DNA from: Thermomonas hydrothermalis
GTDB taxonomy: Bacteria; Pseudomonadota; Gammaproteobacteria; Xanthomonadales; Xanthomonadaceae
Assembly: GCF_900129205.1 (NCBI RefSeq)
Contig: NZ_FQUK01000006.1
Location: forward strand, 1-64,000
Length of the DNA: 64,000 nt
Direction of reading: 5' to 3'
Position 1 is the first letter of the stretch, and each line of letters opens with the position of its first letter. The position numbers and the translations under genes were made by a program. Of this stretch, positions 47,847-57,148 are shown in pieces. A model generated the notes under the pieces. It did no database searches, had not been told where the DNA came from, and was given only the letters and a program-made list of their open reading frames with translations.

Positions 47847-49517
47847 GTGTCCGATAAACCGCTGACCGATATCCCCTTTTCCTCCTTCGACCTGCATCCA
47901 GCCCTGCTGGCCGGGCTGGAAGGTGCCGGGTTCATCCGCTGCACCCCGATCCAGGCCATGACCCTGCCGGTGGCGTTGGCTGGTGGCGATGTTGCTGGCC
48001 AGGCCCAGACCGGCACGGGCAAGACGCTGGCGTTTCTGGTGGCGGTGATCAACCGCCTGCTGACCCGCCCGGCGCTGGCCGAGCGCAAGCCTGAGGATCC
48101 GCGCGCGCTGATCCTGGCGCCAACCCGCGAGCTGGCCATCCAGATCCACAAGGATGCGATGAAGTTCGCCGCCGATCTCGGCCTGAAGTTCGCCCTGGTC
48201 TATGGCGGCGTGGATTACGACAAGCAGCGGGAACAGTTACAGGCCGGTGCCGACGTGATCATCGCCACCCCAGGCCGGCTGATCGACTACGTCAAGCAGC
48301 ACAAGGTGGTCAGCCTGCATGCCTGCGAGATCTGCGTGTTGGACGAAGCCGACCGCATGTTCGACCTCGGCTTCATCAAGGACATCCGCTTCCTGTTGCG
48401 GCGCATGCCCGAGCGCACCACCCGCCAGACCCTGCTGTTCTCGGCCACCTTGAGTCATCGCGTGCTGGAGCTGGCTTATGAGCACATGAACGAGCCGCAG
48501 AAGCTGGTGGTGGAGGCCGAGACGGTCACCGCCGCGCGCGTCCGCCAGAAGCTCTATTACCCGGCCGACGAAGAAAAGCTGCCGCTGCTGTTGGGGCTGT
48601 TGTCGCGCAGCGAGGGCGCACGCACCATGGTGTTCGTCAACACCAAGGCGTTCGTCGAGCGGGTTGCGCGGGCGCTGGAGAAGGCCGGTTACCGGGTTGG
48701 CGTGCTGTCCGGCGACGTGCCACAGAAAAAGCGCGAGTCGCTGCTGAAGAAGTTCCAGGCCGGCCAGCTGGAGATCCTGGTGGCCACTGACGTGGCCGCG
48801 CGCGGCTTGCACATCGACGGCGTGAAATACGTCTACAACTACGATCTGCCGTTCGATCCGGAAGATTACGTGCACCGGATCGGCCGCACTGCGCGGCTCG
48901 GCGCCGAGGGTGATGCCATCAGCTTTGCCTGCGAGCGCTACGCGATGAGCCTGCCTGATATCGAGGCTTATATCGGCCAGAAAATTCCCTCCGAGCCGGT
49001 CACGCAGGAACTGTTGACGCCGCTGCCCCGCCCCGAGCGTTCGCGCCCGGCGGAAGGCGACGCGGAGAGCATCGGCGCGATCTACCAGGAGGTGCGCCAG
49101 GCGCAGGCCACCGACGAAGGCCGGCGTGGCGGTGGTCGTCGTCGCCAGCGCGATGGCGACCGGCCAGCGGGGCGCCGCCGCGCCGGGCGGCGCGAGGGGC
49201 AAGCGCGCACACCCGAGGCGCCCGCGGCGGATGCAGGCACGCAGACGGTCGCGGCACCTGCCGCAACGTCCGCGGCAGAGGCAGCGACCGCACCAGGGAC
49301 GGCCCTGGACCAGGCCCCGAAGCGCAAGCGTCGGCGCCGGCGGCGCGGCCGGCCACTGGACGGCGGGGCACCCGGTGCAGACACGCACGCCCCTGTCCAG
49401 GTGCCAGCGGAGCGGGTCACCCCAGCTCCGGTGGAAGCGGAGACGCCGTCGCTATTGGGCCGCTTGCGCCGCCGCCTGCGCGCCTTGATCACCCGTGCGC
49501 CGCGGCACCAGCACTGA
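47847..49517 (+). CDS. rhlB: ATP-dependent RNA helicase RhlB (DEAD-box)
   Basis: The 556-residue helicase starts at GTG 47847 ([20 protein letters not shown], very like xanthomonad RhlB). Q motif RCTPIQ, motif I AQTGTGKT (53-60), DEAD box LDEADRMFD (Asp166), SAT and the late motif [10 protein letters not shown] are all present. From about 410 the tail is low-complexity and basic ([25 protein letters not shown]), likely for RNA or RNase E contact. In E. coli RhlB belongs to the RNA degradosome. It is divergent from trxA-rho. Confidence 0.94.
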   Translation: MSDKPLTDIPFSSFDLHPALLAGLEGAGFIRCTPIQAMTLPVALAGGDVAGQAQTGTGKTLAFLVAVINRLLTRPALAERKPEDPRALILAPTRELAIQIHKDAMKFAADLGLKFALVYGGVDYDKQREQLQAGADVIIATPGRLIDYVKQHKVVSLHACEICVLDEADRMFDLGFIKDIRFLLRRMPERTTRQTLLFSATLSHRVLELAYEHMNEPQKLVVEAETVTAARVRQKLYYPADEEKLPLLLGLLSRSEGARTMVFVNTKAFVERVARALEKAGYRVGVLSGDVPQKKRESLLKKFQAGQLEILVATDVAARGLHIDGVKYVYNYDLPFDPEDYVHRIGRTARLGAEGDAISFACERYAMSLPDIEAYIGQKIPSEPVTQELLTPLPRPERSRPAEGDAESIGAIYQEVRQAQATDEGRRGGGRRRQRDGDRPAGRRRAGRREGQARTPEAPAADAGTQTVAAPAATSAAEAATAPGTALDQAPKRKRRRRRRGRPLDGGAPGADTHAPVQVPAERVTPAPVEAETPSLLGRLRRRLRALITRAPRHQH

Positions 49518-49607
49518 CGCGGACGTCATGATGGTCGGCCGCCATCAGGGCTGGTCGCAGTGGGTTGCGGCGTCGATACTGGTGGTTGCTTCGGGTAGGG
49601 TGTGCAC

Positions 49608-50297
49608 ATGCCGGTCCTGCAGTTCGACAACGTCAGCAAGCACTACCCCGGGGGGCAGGTCGCCCTTGCCGAGGTGAGCTTTGCCGTGGAGCCAGGTGAG
49701 ATGCTGTTCGTCACCGGCCGTTCCGGTGCCGGCAAGAGCACCCTGCTCAGGTTGATCCATCTGCTGGAGCGGCCCAGTCGCGGTGCGGTGCTGTTCCAGG
49801 ATCGCAATCTGGCGCGGGTACGCGGCGCTGGCATCGCTCGGCATCGGCGCCAGATCGGCGTGGTGCACCAGCACCACCGCCTGCTTGCGGATCGCACGGT
49901 CGAAGACAACGTCGCTCTGCCGCTGGTGCTGCGGGGCCTTCGGCGCCATGAGATCGGCAAACGGGTGTGGCACCTGCTCGACCGTCTGGGGCTGGGCGCA
50001 CGGGCCAAGGCCCTGCCCGGCCAGCTGTCGGCCGGCGAGCAGCAGCGGGTGGGCATCGCGCGTGCGGTGATCGCCGAGCCGTGCCTGCTGATCGCCGATG
50101 AGCCGACCGGCAATCTCGACCCGGCCCTGTCGGCCGAGATCATGACCCTGCTGGCGGGCCTGCCCGAACGCGGCACCAGCGTGTTGGTGGCCAGCCATGA
50201 CCTGATGCTGGTCAAGCGGATGCGCAAGCGGGTGCTGGTGCTGGAGCAGGGGCGGCTGGTGGACGACATTGCCCCGGAGGAGCTGGCCGATGCCTGA
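49608..50297 (+). CDS. ftsE: Cell division ATP-binding protein FtsE
   Basis: The 229-residue ABC ATPase works with FtsX to activate peptidoglycan hydrolases and promote division. Walker A is GRSGAGKST (37-45) and Walker B is [14 protein letters not shown]. Two core motifs differ from E. coli FtsE: the Q-loop region reads [10 protein letters not shown] rather than GMIFQDHHLL, and the signature reads LSAGEQQR rather than LSGGEQQR. The key Gln, Walker residues and Glu are kept, so activity is likely. It overlaps ftsX by 8 nt. Confidence 0.94.
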   Translation: MPVLQFDNVSKHYPGGQVALAEVSFAVEPGEMLFVTGRSGAGKSTLLRLIHLLERPSRGAVLFQDRNLARVRGAGIARHRRQIGVVHQHHRLLADRTVEDNVALPLVLRGLRRHEIGKRVWHLLDRLGLGARAKALPGQLSAGEQQRVGIARAVIAEPCLLIADEPTGNLDPALSAEIMTLLAGLPERGTSVLVASHDLMLVKRMRKRVLVLEQGRLVDDIAPEELADA

Positions 50298-51240
50298 GCC
50301 GTTGACCGAGCACCCCGCAGGCCGGGTTCGGACCTGGCTGGCCCACCATGGGTTCAGCATCGTGGCCAGTCTGGGCCGGCTGGTGCAGCGGCCGTTGGCC
50401 AGCCTGCTCACCATCACCGTGATGGCACTGGCGCTGACGTTGCCGGCTGCGCTGGGGCTGGCGCTGGAGAATCTGGCGCGGCTGCAGGGCAGCGTGCAGG
50501 CCAGCCATGACGTCACGGTGTTTCTGGTGCCAGGCACGCCAGCCGCGCAGGTCGAGGCCCTGGTTGCCCGCTTGCGTGCGCGCACGGACGTGCAACAGGT
50601 GCAACGGGTGAGCCCCGGGCAGGCACTGGATCACCTGCGCCGGGAACCCGACTTCGCTGCGGCGATCGACGCCCTCGGCGAGGAGGCGGCCCGCGCCGCG
50701 CTGCCGGAGGTGCTGCATCTCGTGCCGCGTGGGGATGCCAGCACGCTGGTGGCCAGCGTCCAGGTGCTTCCAGGCGTGGAGCGGGTGCAGTACGACGCGG
50801 TCTGGCAGCAGCGCCTGCAGCATTGGCTGGCGCTGGGAACCCGGCTGGTTCAGGTGCTGGCGGTGTTGCTGGGACTGGGTGCCGTGCTGGTGGTTGGCAA
50901 TACCGTGCGGCTGGACATCCAGGCACGGAGCGAGGAAATCAGCGTGCTGCTGATGCTGGGGGCCAGCGAGGGCTTCGTCCGGCGGCCGTTCCTGTACCTG
51001 GGGCTGTGGTATGGGCTGGCTGCCGGTGCACTGGCGCTGGCGCTTTTGCGGGTGATCGGCATCCTTGTGCAGCCGCCGCTGGATGCGCTGGCGGCAAGTT
51101 ATGGCAGCCGCTTCACCCTGCAGGGGCCGGCGCTGCCGGACAGTCTGGCCCTGCTTCTTGTGGCCATGCTGCTGGGCTGGCTGGGAGCGTTGCTGGCGGT
51201 TGGCCGGCATCTGCGGGAAAACCGCCCGATGGAGGAATGA
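50290..51240 (+). CDS. ftsX: Cell division protein FtsX
   Basis: The 316-residue membrane partner of FtsE has four helices: [20 protein letters not shown], then a periplasmic domain (about 60-170) with the PLD-like loop that contacts EnvC-type activators, then [19 protein letters not shown] and two C-terminal helices. [22 protein letters not shown] is the family cytosolic loop. ATG 50290 overlaps the end of ftsE. A response-regulator gene starts 1 nt after its stop. Confidence 0.94.
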   Translation: MPEPLTEHPAGRVRTWLAHHGFSIVASLGRLVQRPLASLLTITVMALALTLPAALGLALENLARLQGSVQASHDVTVFLVPGTPAAQVEALVARLRARTDVQQVQRVSPGQALDHLRREPDFAAAIDALGEEAARAALPEVLHLVPRGDASTLVASVQVLPGVERVQYDAVWQQRLQHWLALGTRLVQVLAVLLGLGAVLVVGNTVRLDIQARSEEISVLLMLGASEGFVRRPFLYLGLWYGLAAGALALALLRVIGILVQPPLDALAASYGSRFTLQGPALPDSLALLLVAMLLGWLGALLAVGRHLRENRPMEE

Positions 51241-51241
51241 A

Positions 51242-52081
51242 ATGGCCGACAAACACGATCTGCGCCATGTGGTCAGCGACGCCCCGCGGGTGATGGTGGT
51301 CGATGGCAGCAAGCTGGTGCGCAAGCTGATCACCGACACCCTGGTCAAGGAGCTGCCGAATGCGCGGGTGATCGGCTGCGGCAGCATCGCCGAGGCACGC
51401 AAGGCACTGGAGGCCGGTACGGTCGATCTGGTCACCACCGCGCTGGTGCTGCCGGATGGCGATGGCCTGACGCTGGCGCGCAGCGTGCGCGAGGCGGCCG
51501 GGCAAGCCTATGTTCCGGTCATCGTGATTTCCGGCAACGCCCAGGAAGCGCTGGAAACCCGTGCCTTCACCGAGGACATCACCGATTACTTCGATAAATC
51601 GCTCGGTCAGGCTGCGTTGGCCGCATTCATCCGTGGCTACGTCCACCCTGCCCCGATCGAGGGGGCGCGGGTGCTGTATGTCGAGGACAGCAAGGTGGTA
51701 GCGGTGGCGACCAAGCGCATGTTGGAGCGCCACGGGCTGCAGGTGCTGCACATGCCAAGCGCCGAGGACGCGCTGGAATACCTGCACCGGTTCTTCGGGC
51801 GCAAGGATGGCGATGTCGGTGCCGACTTGGTGCTCAGCGACGTGTATTTGAAAGGCGCGCTCAGCGGGCGCGAGCTGCTCAACCAGATTCGCGGGGTGTT
51901 TCGCTACGGCAAGCGGCGCCTGCCGATGGTGATGATGACCGGCGACGACAACCGTGATAACCAGGCCGCGCTGCTGCGCGAGGGTGCCAACGATCTGGTG
52001 CTCAAGCCGATCGAAGAGCGCCTGCTGGTGACCAAGGTGCTGTTCCAGCTGCGGCTGGCGAAGATGAAGCAGGACGGATGA
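51242..52081 (+). CDS. Response regulator with two receiver domains, the first degenerate
   Basis: The 279-residue protein is two REC domains in tandem with no output domain. REC1 (about 14-135) reads VMVVDGSK in place of the usual acidic pair, and TTALVLPDGDG where the phospho-acceptor Asp should be, so it should not be phosphorylated. REC2 (about 145-275) has YVEDSK, a proper acceptor in LVLSDVYLKG, and KPI. The gene begins 1 nt after ftsX with its ribosome-binding site inside that gene, so it is likely co-expressed with ftsEX. The partner kinase is unknown. Confidence 0.88.
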   Translation: MADKHDLRHVVSDAPRVMVVDGSKLVRKLITDTLVKELPNARVIGCGSIAEARKALEAGTVDLVTTALVLPDGDGLTLARSVREAAGQAYVPVIVISGNAQEALETRAFTEDITDYFDKSLGQAALAAFIRGYVHPAPIEGARVLYVEDSKVVAVATKRMLERHGLQVLHMPSAEDALEYLHRFFGRKDGDVGADLVLSDVYLKGALSGRELLNQIRGVFRYGKRRLPMVMMTGDDNRDNQAALLREGANDLVLKPIEERLLVTKVLFQLRLAKMKQDG

Positions 52082-52147
52082 CCGCAGGGGCCGGTGCGAC
52101 GTCCAGGCGGTAAACTCGCGCTTTCCCGTAAAGCCCGGATTCCCCCG

Positions 52148-54088
52148 ATGCGTCATTTGCTTCTCTCTGCCGCCGTCGCTGCCGCGCTCGGCTCCTCGCT
52201 GTCTGCCTGCAACCGCGCCCCGGAACCCGCCCCCGCAACAGCTGCGACGACTCCTGCCGTGGCGGAAAAAATCGTGGATGAACATTCATTCGCCCAGCCA
52301 GACAAAGTCCGGATCACCGATCTGGCGCTGGATCTGGCCTTGGATTTCGACAAGAAAACCTTGAGCGGCACGGCCACCTACACCCTGGACTGGATCGACA
52401 AAACCGCGACCCAGCTGGTGCTGGACACCCGCGACCTGACCATCGTCAAGGCCGAGGGTCTGGGGGCCGACGGTACGTGGAGCCCACTGACCTTCGCGCT
52501 GTCGGACAAGGACAAGGTGCTGGGCAGCGCGCTGACCATCCAGGCGCCGACCCGTCCGGCCAAGATCCGCGTGACCTATTCGACATCACCCGAGGCGTCC
52601 GGTCTGCAGTGGCTGGAACCGGCGATGACCGAAGGCAAGCGTCAGCCGTTCATGTTCAGCCAGTCGCAGCAGATCCACGCGCGCTCGTGGGTGCCGCTGC
52701 AGGACACCCCGCAGGTGCGCTTCACCTATTCCGCGCACATCACCGCGCCGAAGGACACCATGGTGCTGATGAGCGCCGACAACGACCCCAATGCGGTGCG
52801 TGACGGCGATTACAGCTTCAGGATGCCGCAGAAGATTCCGTCCTACCTGCTGGCGATCGCGGCCGGTGACCTGGTGTTCAAGCCGATTTCCGCGCGCAGC
52901 GGCGTGTGGGCGGAACCGACGATGGTGGACAAGGCCGCCGCCGAGTTCGAAGACACCGAGAAGATGATCGACACCGCGGAGTCTCTGTACGGCCCGTATC
53001 GCTGGGGCCGCTACGACCTGCTGGTGCTGCCGCCGTCATTCCCCTACGGCGGCATGGAAAACCCGCGCCTGACCTTTGCCACGCCCACCGTGATCGTCGG
53101 CGACAAATCGCTGGTGTCGCTGGTGGCGCACGAGCTGGCGCACAGCTGGTCCGGCAACCTGGTCACCTTCGCCACCGACAAGGACGCCTGGCTCAACGAA
53201 GGCACCACCACCTACGTGCAGAGCCGCATCACCGAGGCGCTGTACGGCCGTGACATGGCCGACATGGAAGAAGTGATCGACCGCGACGAGCTCAAGCAGG
53301 AATACAAGACCCTGCCGCCCGAGCTGCAGCGGCTCTCGCTCAAGCCCGGCACCCTGGCCGACCCGGACGACCAGTCCAGCGCCACCGTCTATACCAAGGG
53401 TGCCTGGTTCCTCGAGTTCCTGGAGAAGCGGTTTGGCCGCGACGTGTTCGACCCCTGGCTGAAGGGCTACTTCGACCACTTCGCCTTCCAGAGCATCACC
53501 ACCCGCCAGTTCCGCGACTATCTCAAGGCCACCCTGATCGACAAGCACCCGAACGTGGTGACCATGCAGGAGGTCGATCAGTGGTTGTATGAGCCCGGCA
53601 TCCCCGACAATGCGCCGAAGGTGGAATCGGGCCGGTTTGCCACTGTCAATGCCGCCCGCATCGCCTGGCAGGGCAGCGGTCAGTTGCCGGCCAAGGCGCT
53701 CACCGACGCCTGGACCACCCAGGAGTGGGTGCATTTCCTGGAGACCATGCCGGAGACGCTCAAACCCGAGCAGCTGGCCCAGCTGGACGCGGCCTATCAC
53801 TTCACCGGCACACCGAACGGCGAAATCGCGATGCGCTGGTATCCGCTGGCCGAGCGCAGCGGCTATACCGCCGCCCGCGAGGAGATGGGCAAGTTCCTCG
53901 AACGTGTTGGCCGCCGCAAGCTGATCCTGCCGATCTACAAGGCGCTGGTGGCGACACCGGACGGCCTGACCTTTGCCGAGCAGGTGTTCGCCCGCGCCAA
54001 GCCAGGCATGCATCCGATCACCCAGGGGTCGGTGCAGGCGATCCTGGAGGCGGCCAAAGCCGCGCCGCCGGCGGCGTCCACCCCGTGA
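52148..54088 (+). CDS. M1-family aminopeptidase lipoprotein (LTA4-hydrolase-like)
   Basis: The 646-residue zinc aminopeptidase has a signal and lipobox ending LSAC. The substrate N-terminus loop FPYGGMENPRLTF is at about 297, and the zinc motif is HELAHSWSGN (His328), with the following Glu in WLNEGTTTYVQSR. The C-terminal helical domain resembles leukotriene-A4-hydrolase-type enzymes. It would trim peptides in the periplasm. ATG 52148 gives MRHLLLSAAVAAALGSS. A clear terminator follows. Confidence 0.93.
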   Translation: MRHLLLSAAVAAALGSSLSACNRAPEPAPATAATTPAVAEKIVDEHSFAQPDKVRITDLALDLALDFDKKTLSGTATYTLDWIDKTATQLVLDTRDLTIVKAEGLGADGTWSPLTFALSDKDKVLGSALTIQAPTRPAKIRVTYSTSPEASGLQWLEPAMTEGKRQPFMFSQSQQIHARSWVPLQDTPQVRFTYSAHITAPKDTMVLMSADNDPNAVRDGDYSFRMPQKIPSYLLAIAAGDLVFKPISARSGVWAEPTMVDKAAAEFEDTEKMIDTAESLYGPYRWGRYDLLVLPPSFPYGGMENPRLTFATPTVIVGDKSLVSLVAHELAHSWSGNLVTFATDKDAWLNEGTTTYVQSRITEALYGRDMADMEEVIDRDELKQEYKTLPPELQRLSLKPGTLADPDDQSSATVYTKGAWFLEFLEKRFGRDVFDPWLKGYFDHFAFQSITTRQFRDYLKATLIDKHPNVVTMQEVDQWLYEPGIPDNAPKVESGRFATVNAARIAWQGSGQLPAKALTDAWTTQEWVHFLETMPETLKPEQLAQLDAAYHFTGTPNGEIAMRWYPLAERSGYTAAREEMGKFLERVGRRKLILPIYKALVATPDGLTFAEQVFARAKPGMHPITQGSVQAILEAAKAAPPAASTP

Positions 54089-54098
54089 TGGTCGTGTG

Positions 54099-54125
54099 CC
54101 GAGCCCGGACATGCGCCGGGCTCGG
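54099..54125 (+). terminator. Terminator stem after the M1 aminopeptidase gene
   Basis: CCGAGCCCGG pairs perfectly with CCGGGCTCGG over a 7-base loop. It is followed by TCTGGG, a poor T-tract. It stands 10 bp after the stop. Confidence 0.65.
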
Positions 54126-54185
54126 TCTGGGCTGGCGGCGCCAGGATGGCGTTGTGCAGACCTTCCTTCCGCATCGGGAGCCGCG

Positions 54186-55166
54186 ATGACCGCTGTGCTG
54201 CTGACAACGGGTCTGGTCGTGCTTGGCCTTGCCCTCATCCTACTGGGGCAGCATCAGCCCGACCGTCTGCTGCGGCTGGCGTTTACCTTGCTGCGCTGGC
54301 AGGCGCGTTTGCGCCGGGGTGTGCTGGTCGCTGCCGGGCATCGCTGGGTGCATGCCTGGTGCCCGGCTCGCGATCCAGCGGCCCCCATGCTGGTGATGCT
54401 GCACGGCTTTACCGGCAGCAAAGAAAACTGGTATCCGCTGGCGCGGGCGCTAGGCCGGCGGTTCCATCTCTGCATCCCCGATCTGCCCGGCTGGGGGGAA
54501 TCCGAACGCAAGCCCGATGCCGCCTATGGCTATGTGGAACAGGCCGAGCGCGTCGCCGCCTACCTGCGGGCGGTGTCACCCGATCGCCCGGTGGTGCTGC
54601 TGGGGCATTCCATGGGCGGCGGCATCGCCGCCCTGGTGGCGGCCCGGTTTCCGGCGCAGGTGGCGCAGGTGGCGCTGATCAGCGCGGCAGGCGTGCGTTT
54701 CGACGACAACGCCTTTGGGTTGGCCGTGCTGGCCGGTCACAACCCGTTTGCGGTTTGCGATGCCGCGTCGCTGCGCCGCTATCTGGCGACCGTGTTCTAC
54801 GATCCGGCCGCCAAGCCGTGGATTCCCTGGCCGGTGGCCACGGCATTGATTGCCCGACGGCGCGCCGATGCAGCGTTCGAACAGGTGGTGCTGGACCGGA
54901 TCGGACGCGGCCCCGACAGCCTGCGGCCGGGCGAGGAGGCAGCACGGATCACTCAACCGGCGCTGCTGGTGTGGGGGCGGCAGGACGCCGTGATCGATCC
55001 CAGCGCCCTGAGCCTGTATGCCGCGCGCATTCCGCACGCCCGCACGTTGCTGCTGGAGGGATGCGGGCACATGGTGCCGATGGAGCGGCCGCAGGCCTTG
55101 GCCGAGGCCGTGCTGGACTGGATTGGACAGAACCGGGATGGCGGCCTGCATGCAGCGCAGGCATGA
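54186..55166 (+). CDS. Alpha/beta-fold hydrolase with N-terminal membrane anchor
   Basis: A 326-residue protein. An N-terminal helix (LTTGLVVLGLALILLGQ) is followed by an alpha/beta hydrolase fold with oxyanion HGFTGSKENW, nucleophile elbow GHSMGGG, Asp in WGRQDAVIDP and His in GCGHMVPMERP. The triad is complete, and the type resembles lipases and C-C hydrolases. GGGAG precedes ATG 54186. The substrate is unknown. Confidence 0.88.
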   Translation: MTAVLLTTGLVVLGLALILLGQHQPDRLLRLAFTLLRWQARLRRGVLVAAGHRWVHAWCPARDPAAPMLVMLHGFTGSKENWYPLARALGRRFHLCIPDLPGWGESERKPDAAYGYVEQAERVAAYLRAVSPDRPVVLLGHSMGGGIAALVAARFPAQVAQVALISAAGVRFDDNAFGLAVLAGHNPFAVCDAASLRRYLATVFYDPAAKPWIPWPVATALIARRRADAAFEQVVLDRIGRGPDSLRPGEEAARITQPALLVWGRQDAVIDPSALSLYAARIPHARTLLLEGCGHMVPMERPQALAEAVLDWIGQNRDGGLHAAQA

Positions 55167-55278
55167 CGGTGTGGGCGCAGGACGATGATGCCCCCGCCTT
55201 CAGGCGGCGGGTTCTCACGCCTCAAGGCGCAAACAGCCATTCGCTGTGGTCGTCGCGCTTCACGTCGAGGCAGCCTGT

Positions 55279-55764
55279 TTACGTCTCGGTCAACGTCCGC
55301 AGCACCATGTTGTAGTCGATGCGACGACCCGTCGTTGCTTTCAGTCGCTTGGCGTCTTTGTGTTTGGCGTTGATGAGGACGATGCTCTCCTCCGGGACGA
55401 TTGCGGAGGGCAGTTCGAGCAAAGCCTCCTGATTGGCGTTGTACCAATCGCTTCCGACCTGCGTTGAGGCCATCCCGTGAGGGATCGCGTCCCAACCGCC
55501 TGGCAGATCCTCTTCCTTCAACACCCTGCGGGCTCCCCAAACGTCGTCGGGCACGTCAATCCAGACCACGTACCTGTTCAGTGGCAACCCATGGCTGTCT
55601 ATGTGCGCCACGGTTTCCAGCATCGCCAAGGCGAGTGTCGTCGATGCATAGACGACATACTCCCCTTCGAGGTTCCACCGGCCTGGGTACCTTGCAGCGC
55701 CCGCACCCGTCAGATCGTTGGCCAACCACGCCTTCCCGGCTGTTGCGATCCTCGCCAATCTCAC
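55279..55764 (-). CDS. RES-domain toxin (NAD+-degrading family)
   Basis: The 161-residue protein reads from GTG 55764, whose GTGA overlaps the antitoxin stop. RES features are the early Arg in VRLARIATAGKAW, GAARYPGRWN, VVYASTTLALAMLETVAHID with the key Glu, and the Ser in PEESIVLINAKH. Characterised members (MbcT, RES-Xre) deplete cellular NAD+. It is the downstream gene of a two-gene operon with its antitoxin. GC content is lower than in neighbouring genes, pointing to horizontal transfer. Confidence 0.88.
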   Translation of the reverse strand: MRLARIATAGKAWLANDLTGAGAARYPGRWNLEGEYVVYASTTLALAMLETVAHIDSHGLPLNRYVVWIDVPDDVWGARRVLKEEDLPGGWDAIPHGMASTQVGSDWYNANQEALLELPSAIVPEESIVLINAKHKDAKRLKATTGRRIDYNMVLRTLTET

Positions 55765-56270
55765 TGGTACGCCCCGCTCTGGAGTGAGCCGAGCAGCTTC
55801 ATCACCGACGCACGCCCCGTGGGCGTATCCATGATGTCGATAGGTGCCACACCACCTAGAGCGGGCTGCGGACGCTCCACCCATTCCGCCACCCATTTCT
55901 CAGCGCTGAATCCGGGTGGCACGGCCATGTCCGGCATGTCTTTGAGCATGTCCTCGACCATGTTGACCAAATCCAGCAAGCCGATCACTGACTGCCCGGG
56001 CGTTCCCGCGAAAGGCGCCTTCTCCCGAATCTTTTTCGTGTAGGTGGACTTCGGTATTCCGGCCAGCTTCTGCACCGCGCCCGTGGTCATGCCGAACTCC
56101 GTTAGCAGCACCTTGATAATCTCTGCGGGCACGCCTCTCCGCTCCAGCTTCACACGCTCCATCGGAGTCGCTTGGCGCAGCATCTGCCTGTATGAATAGA
56201 CAGACGTTCTGGGGGCCATCGCAGCTTTGATGGGCTTGCCCTTCATCCGTCTTGTCTCGATCCGATCCAT
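55761..56270 (-). CDS. Xre/MbcA/ParS-family antitoxin
   Basis: The 169-residue protein has an Xre-like helix-turn-helix (FGMTTGAVQKLAGIPKSTY, about 60-78) and the C-terminal toxin-binding domain of the family, ending WVERPQPALGGVAPIDIMDT and then ASVMKLLGSLQSGAY. It should neutralise the RES toxin and repress the operon. ATG 56270 is chosen, and a downstream Met at 56246 is possible. The stop overlaps the toxin start by 4 nt. Confidence 0.88.
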   Translation of the reverse strand: MDRIETRRMKGKPIKAAMAPRTSVYSYRQMLRQATPMERVKLERRGVPAEIIKVLLTEFGMTTGAVQKLAGIPKSTYTKKIREKAPFAGTPGQSVIGLLDLVNMVEDMLKDMPDMAVPPGFSAEKWVAEWVERPQPALGGVAPIDIMDTPTGRASVMKLLGSLQSGAYQ

Positions 56271-56288
56271 GCTGTTCTATCTTTCAAA

Positions 56289-56326
56289 AGGCTAAATTTG
56301 ATCTAATGATATGCCATAAGTAGCCT
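56289..56326. promoter_or_regulatory. AT-rich promoter/operator of the RES-Xre operon
   Basis: An inverted repeat AGGCTA (56289-56294) / TAGCCT (56321-56326) brackets 26 bases of AT-rich DNA that contain TATCAT on the minus strand as a possible -10. The 60 bases 56281-56340 are 40% GC. The layout suits autorepression by the Xre protein. Confidence 0.5.
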
Positions 56327-56410
56327 AACGGGCAGACTGGCTCACGCACAACAGCCCTCCGGCATTCAGGTCGGAGAGGATTTCAATGGCTGGACGGAGA
56401 AACACAGACG

Positions 56411-57142
56411 ATGAACCCGACACGCCCGATGTTGATGATCGCCCTGATGTCCCTGTTGGCCTGCCAGCCGCAGGACGATCGCCAGGCTGCGGCCCAGGCC
56501 CAGGCCGCCCAGGCGGAGCGGGAGCAGGCGGCGCAGGCGATGGAAGCCAAGTTCGAGGCGGCAATCGGCGAAGGCAACTGGCGACTGGCCAAGGGCTATG
56601 CCGAGGTGTTGCAGACCGATTACCCCAACAGCGCGGCGGCGGCCCGGGTGCGGCCACGGTTGGACGAGGTCCGCGCCAAGGCCGAGGCGCAGGCGCAACA
56701 GCAGCGGCTGGCGGCGCTGTGGAGCTATGCCGAGCAGCCGGTCGGCAAGGACGGCCAGCAGCGGTCGGCCTCGATCTACTCGAAAGAACCGGTGGACACC
56801 GATGGCAGCGGCGCGCACCCGGTGCGGCTGATTTTCCGCGACCATCCGGCCTGGGGGCGCAGCGCCTATCTGGTGCTGCAGGCGGGTGATTTCGACTGTT
56901 ACAAGGGCTGCCGACTGACGGTGACGCTGGATGGCAAGGCCCATGTCCTGCCGGGGTTGCGGCCGAAGACCGACGAGGCCATCGCCATGTTCATTGAGGA
57001 CTGGAAAGGGCTGTGGCGGCTGGCCCGGTCCGGCCAGACCCTGGCGATCACGTTCCCCACCCGCGCAGTCGGCCGCAAGACCGCGGTATTCGAGGTCGGC
57101 GGGCTTGACCCCGTGCGCATGCCGGGCTGGCCGCAGGGCTGA
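56411..57142 (+). CDS. Hypothetical lipoprotein with N-terminal coiled coil
   Basis: The 243-residue protein begins MNPTRPMLMIALMSLLACQP with a lipobox at Cys18. A Gln/Ala-rich coiled coil covers about 22-100 (RQAAAQAQAAQAEREQAAQA). The C-terminal half is a beta-rich domain with a Cys pair (FDCYKGCRLTVTL), ending VFEVGGLDPVRMPGW. I do not recognise the family. GGAG lies upstream. It starts only 7 bp before... the following DUF45 gene's stop-start junction at 57142-57149, so they are probably one transcript. Confidence 0.7.
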   Translation: MNPTRPMLMIALMSLLACQPQDDRQAAAQAQAAQAEREQAAQAMEAKFEAAIGEGNWRLAKGYAEVLQTDYPNSAAAARVRPRLDEVRAKAEAQAQQQRLAALWSYAEQPVGKDGQQRSASIYSKEPVDTDGSGAHPVRLIFRDHPAWGRSAYLVLQAGDFDCYKGCRLTVTLDGKAHVLPGLRPKTDEAIAMFIEDWKGLWRLARSGQTLAITFPTRAVGRKTAVFEVGGLDPVRMPGWPQG

Positions 57143-57148
57143 GCCGTG

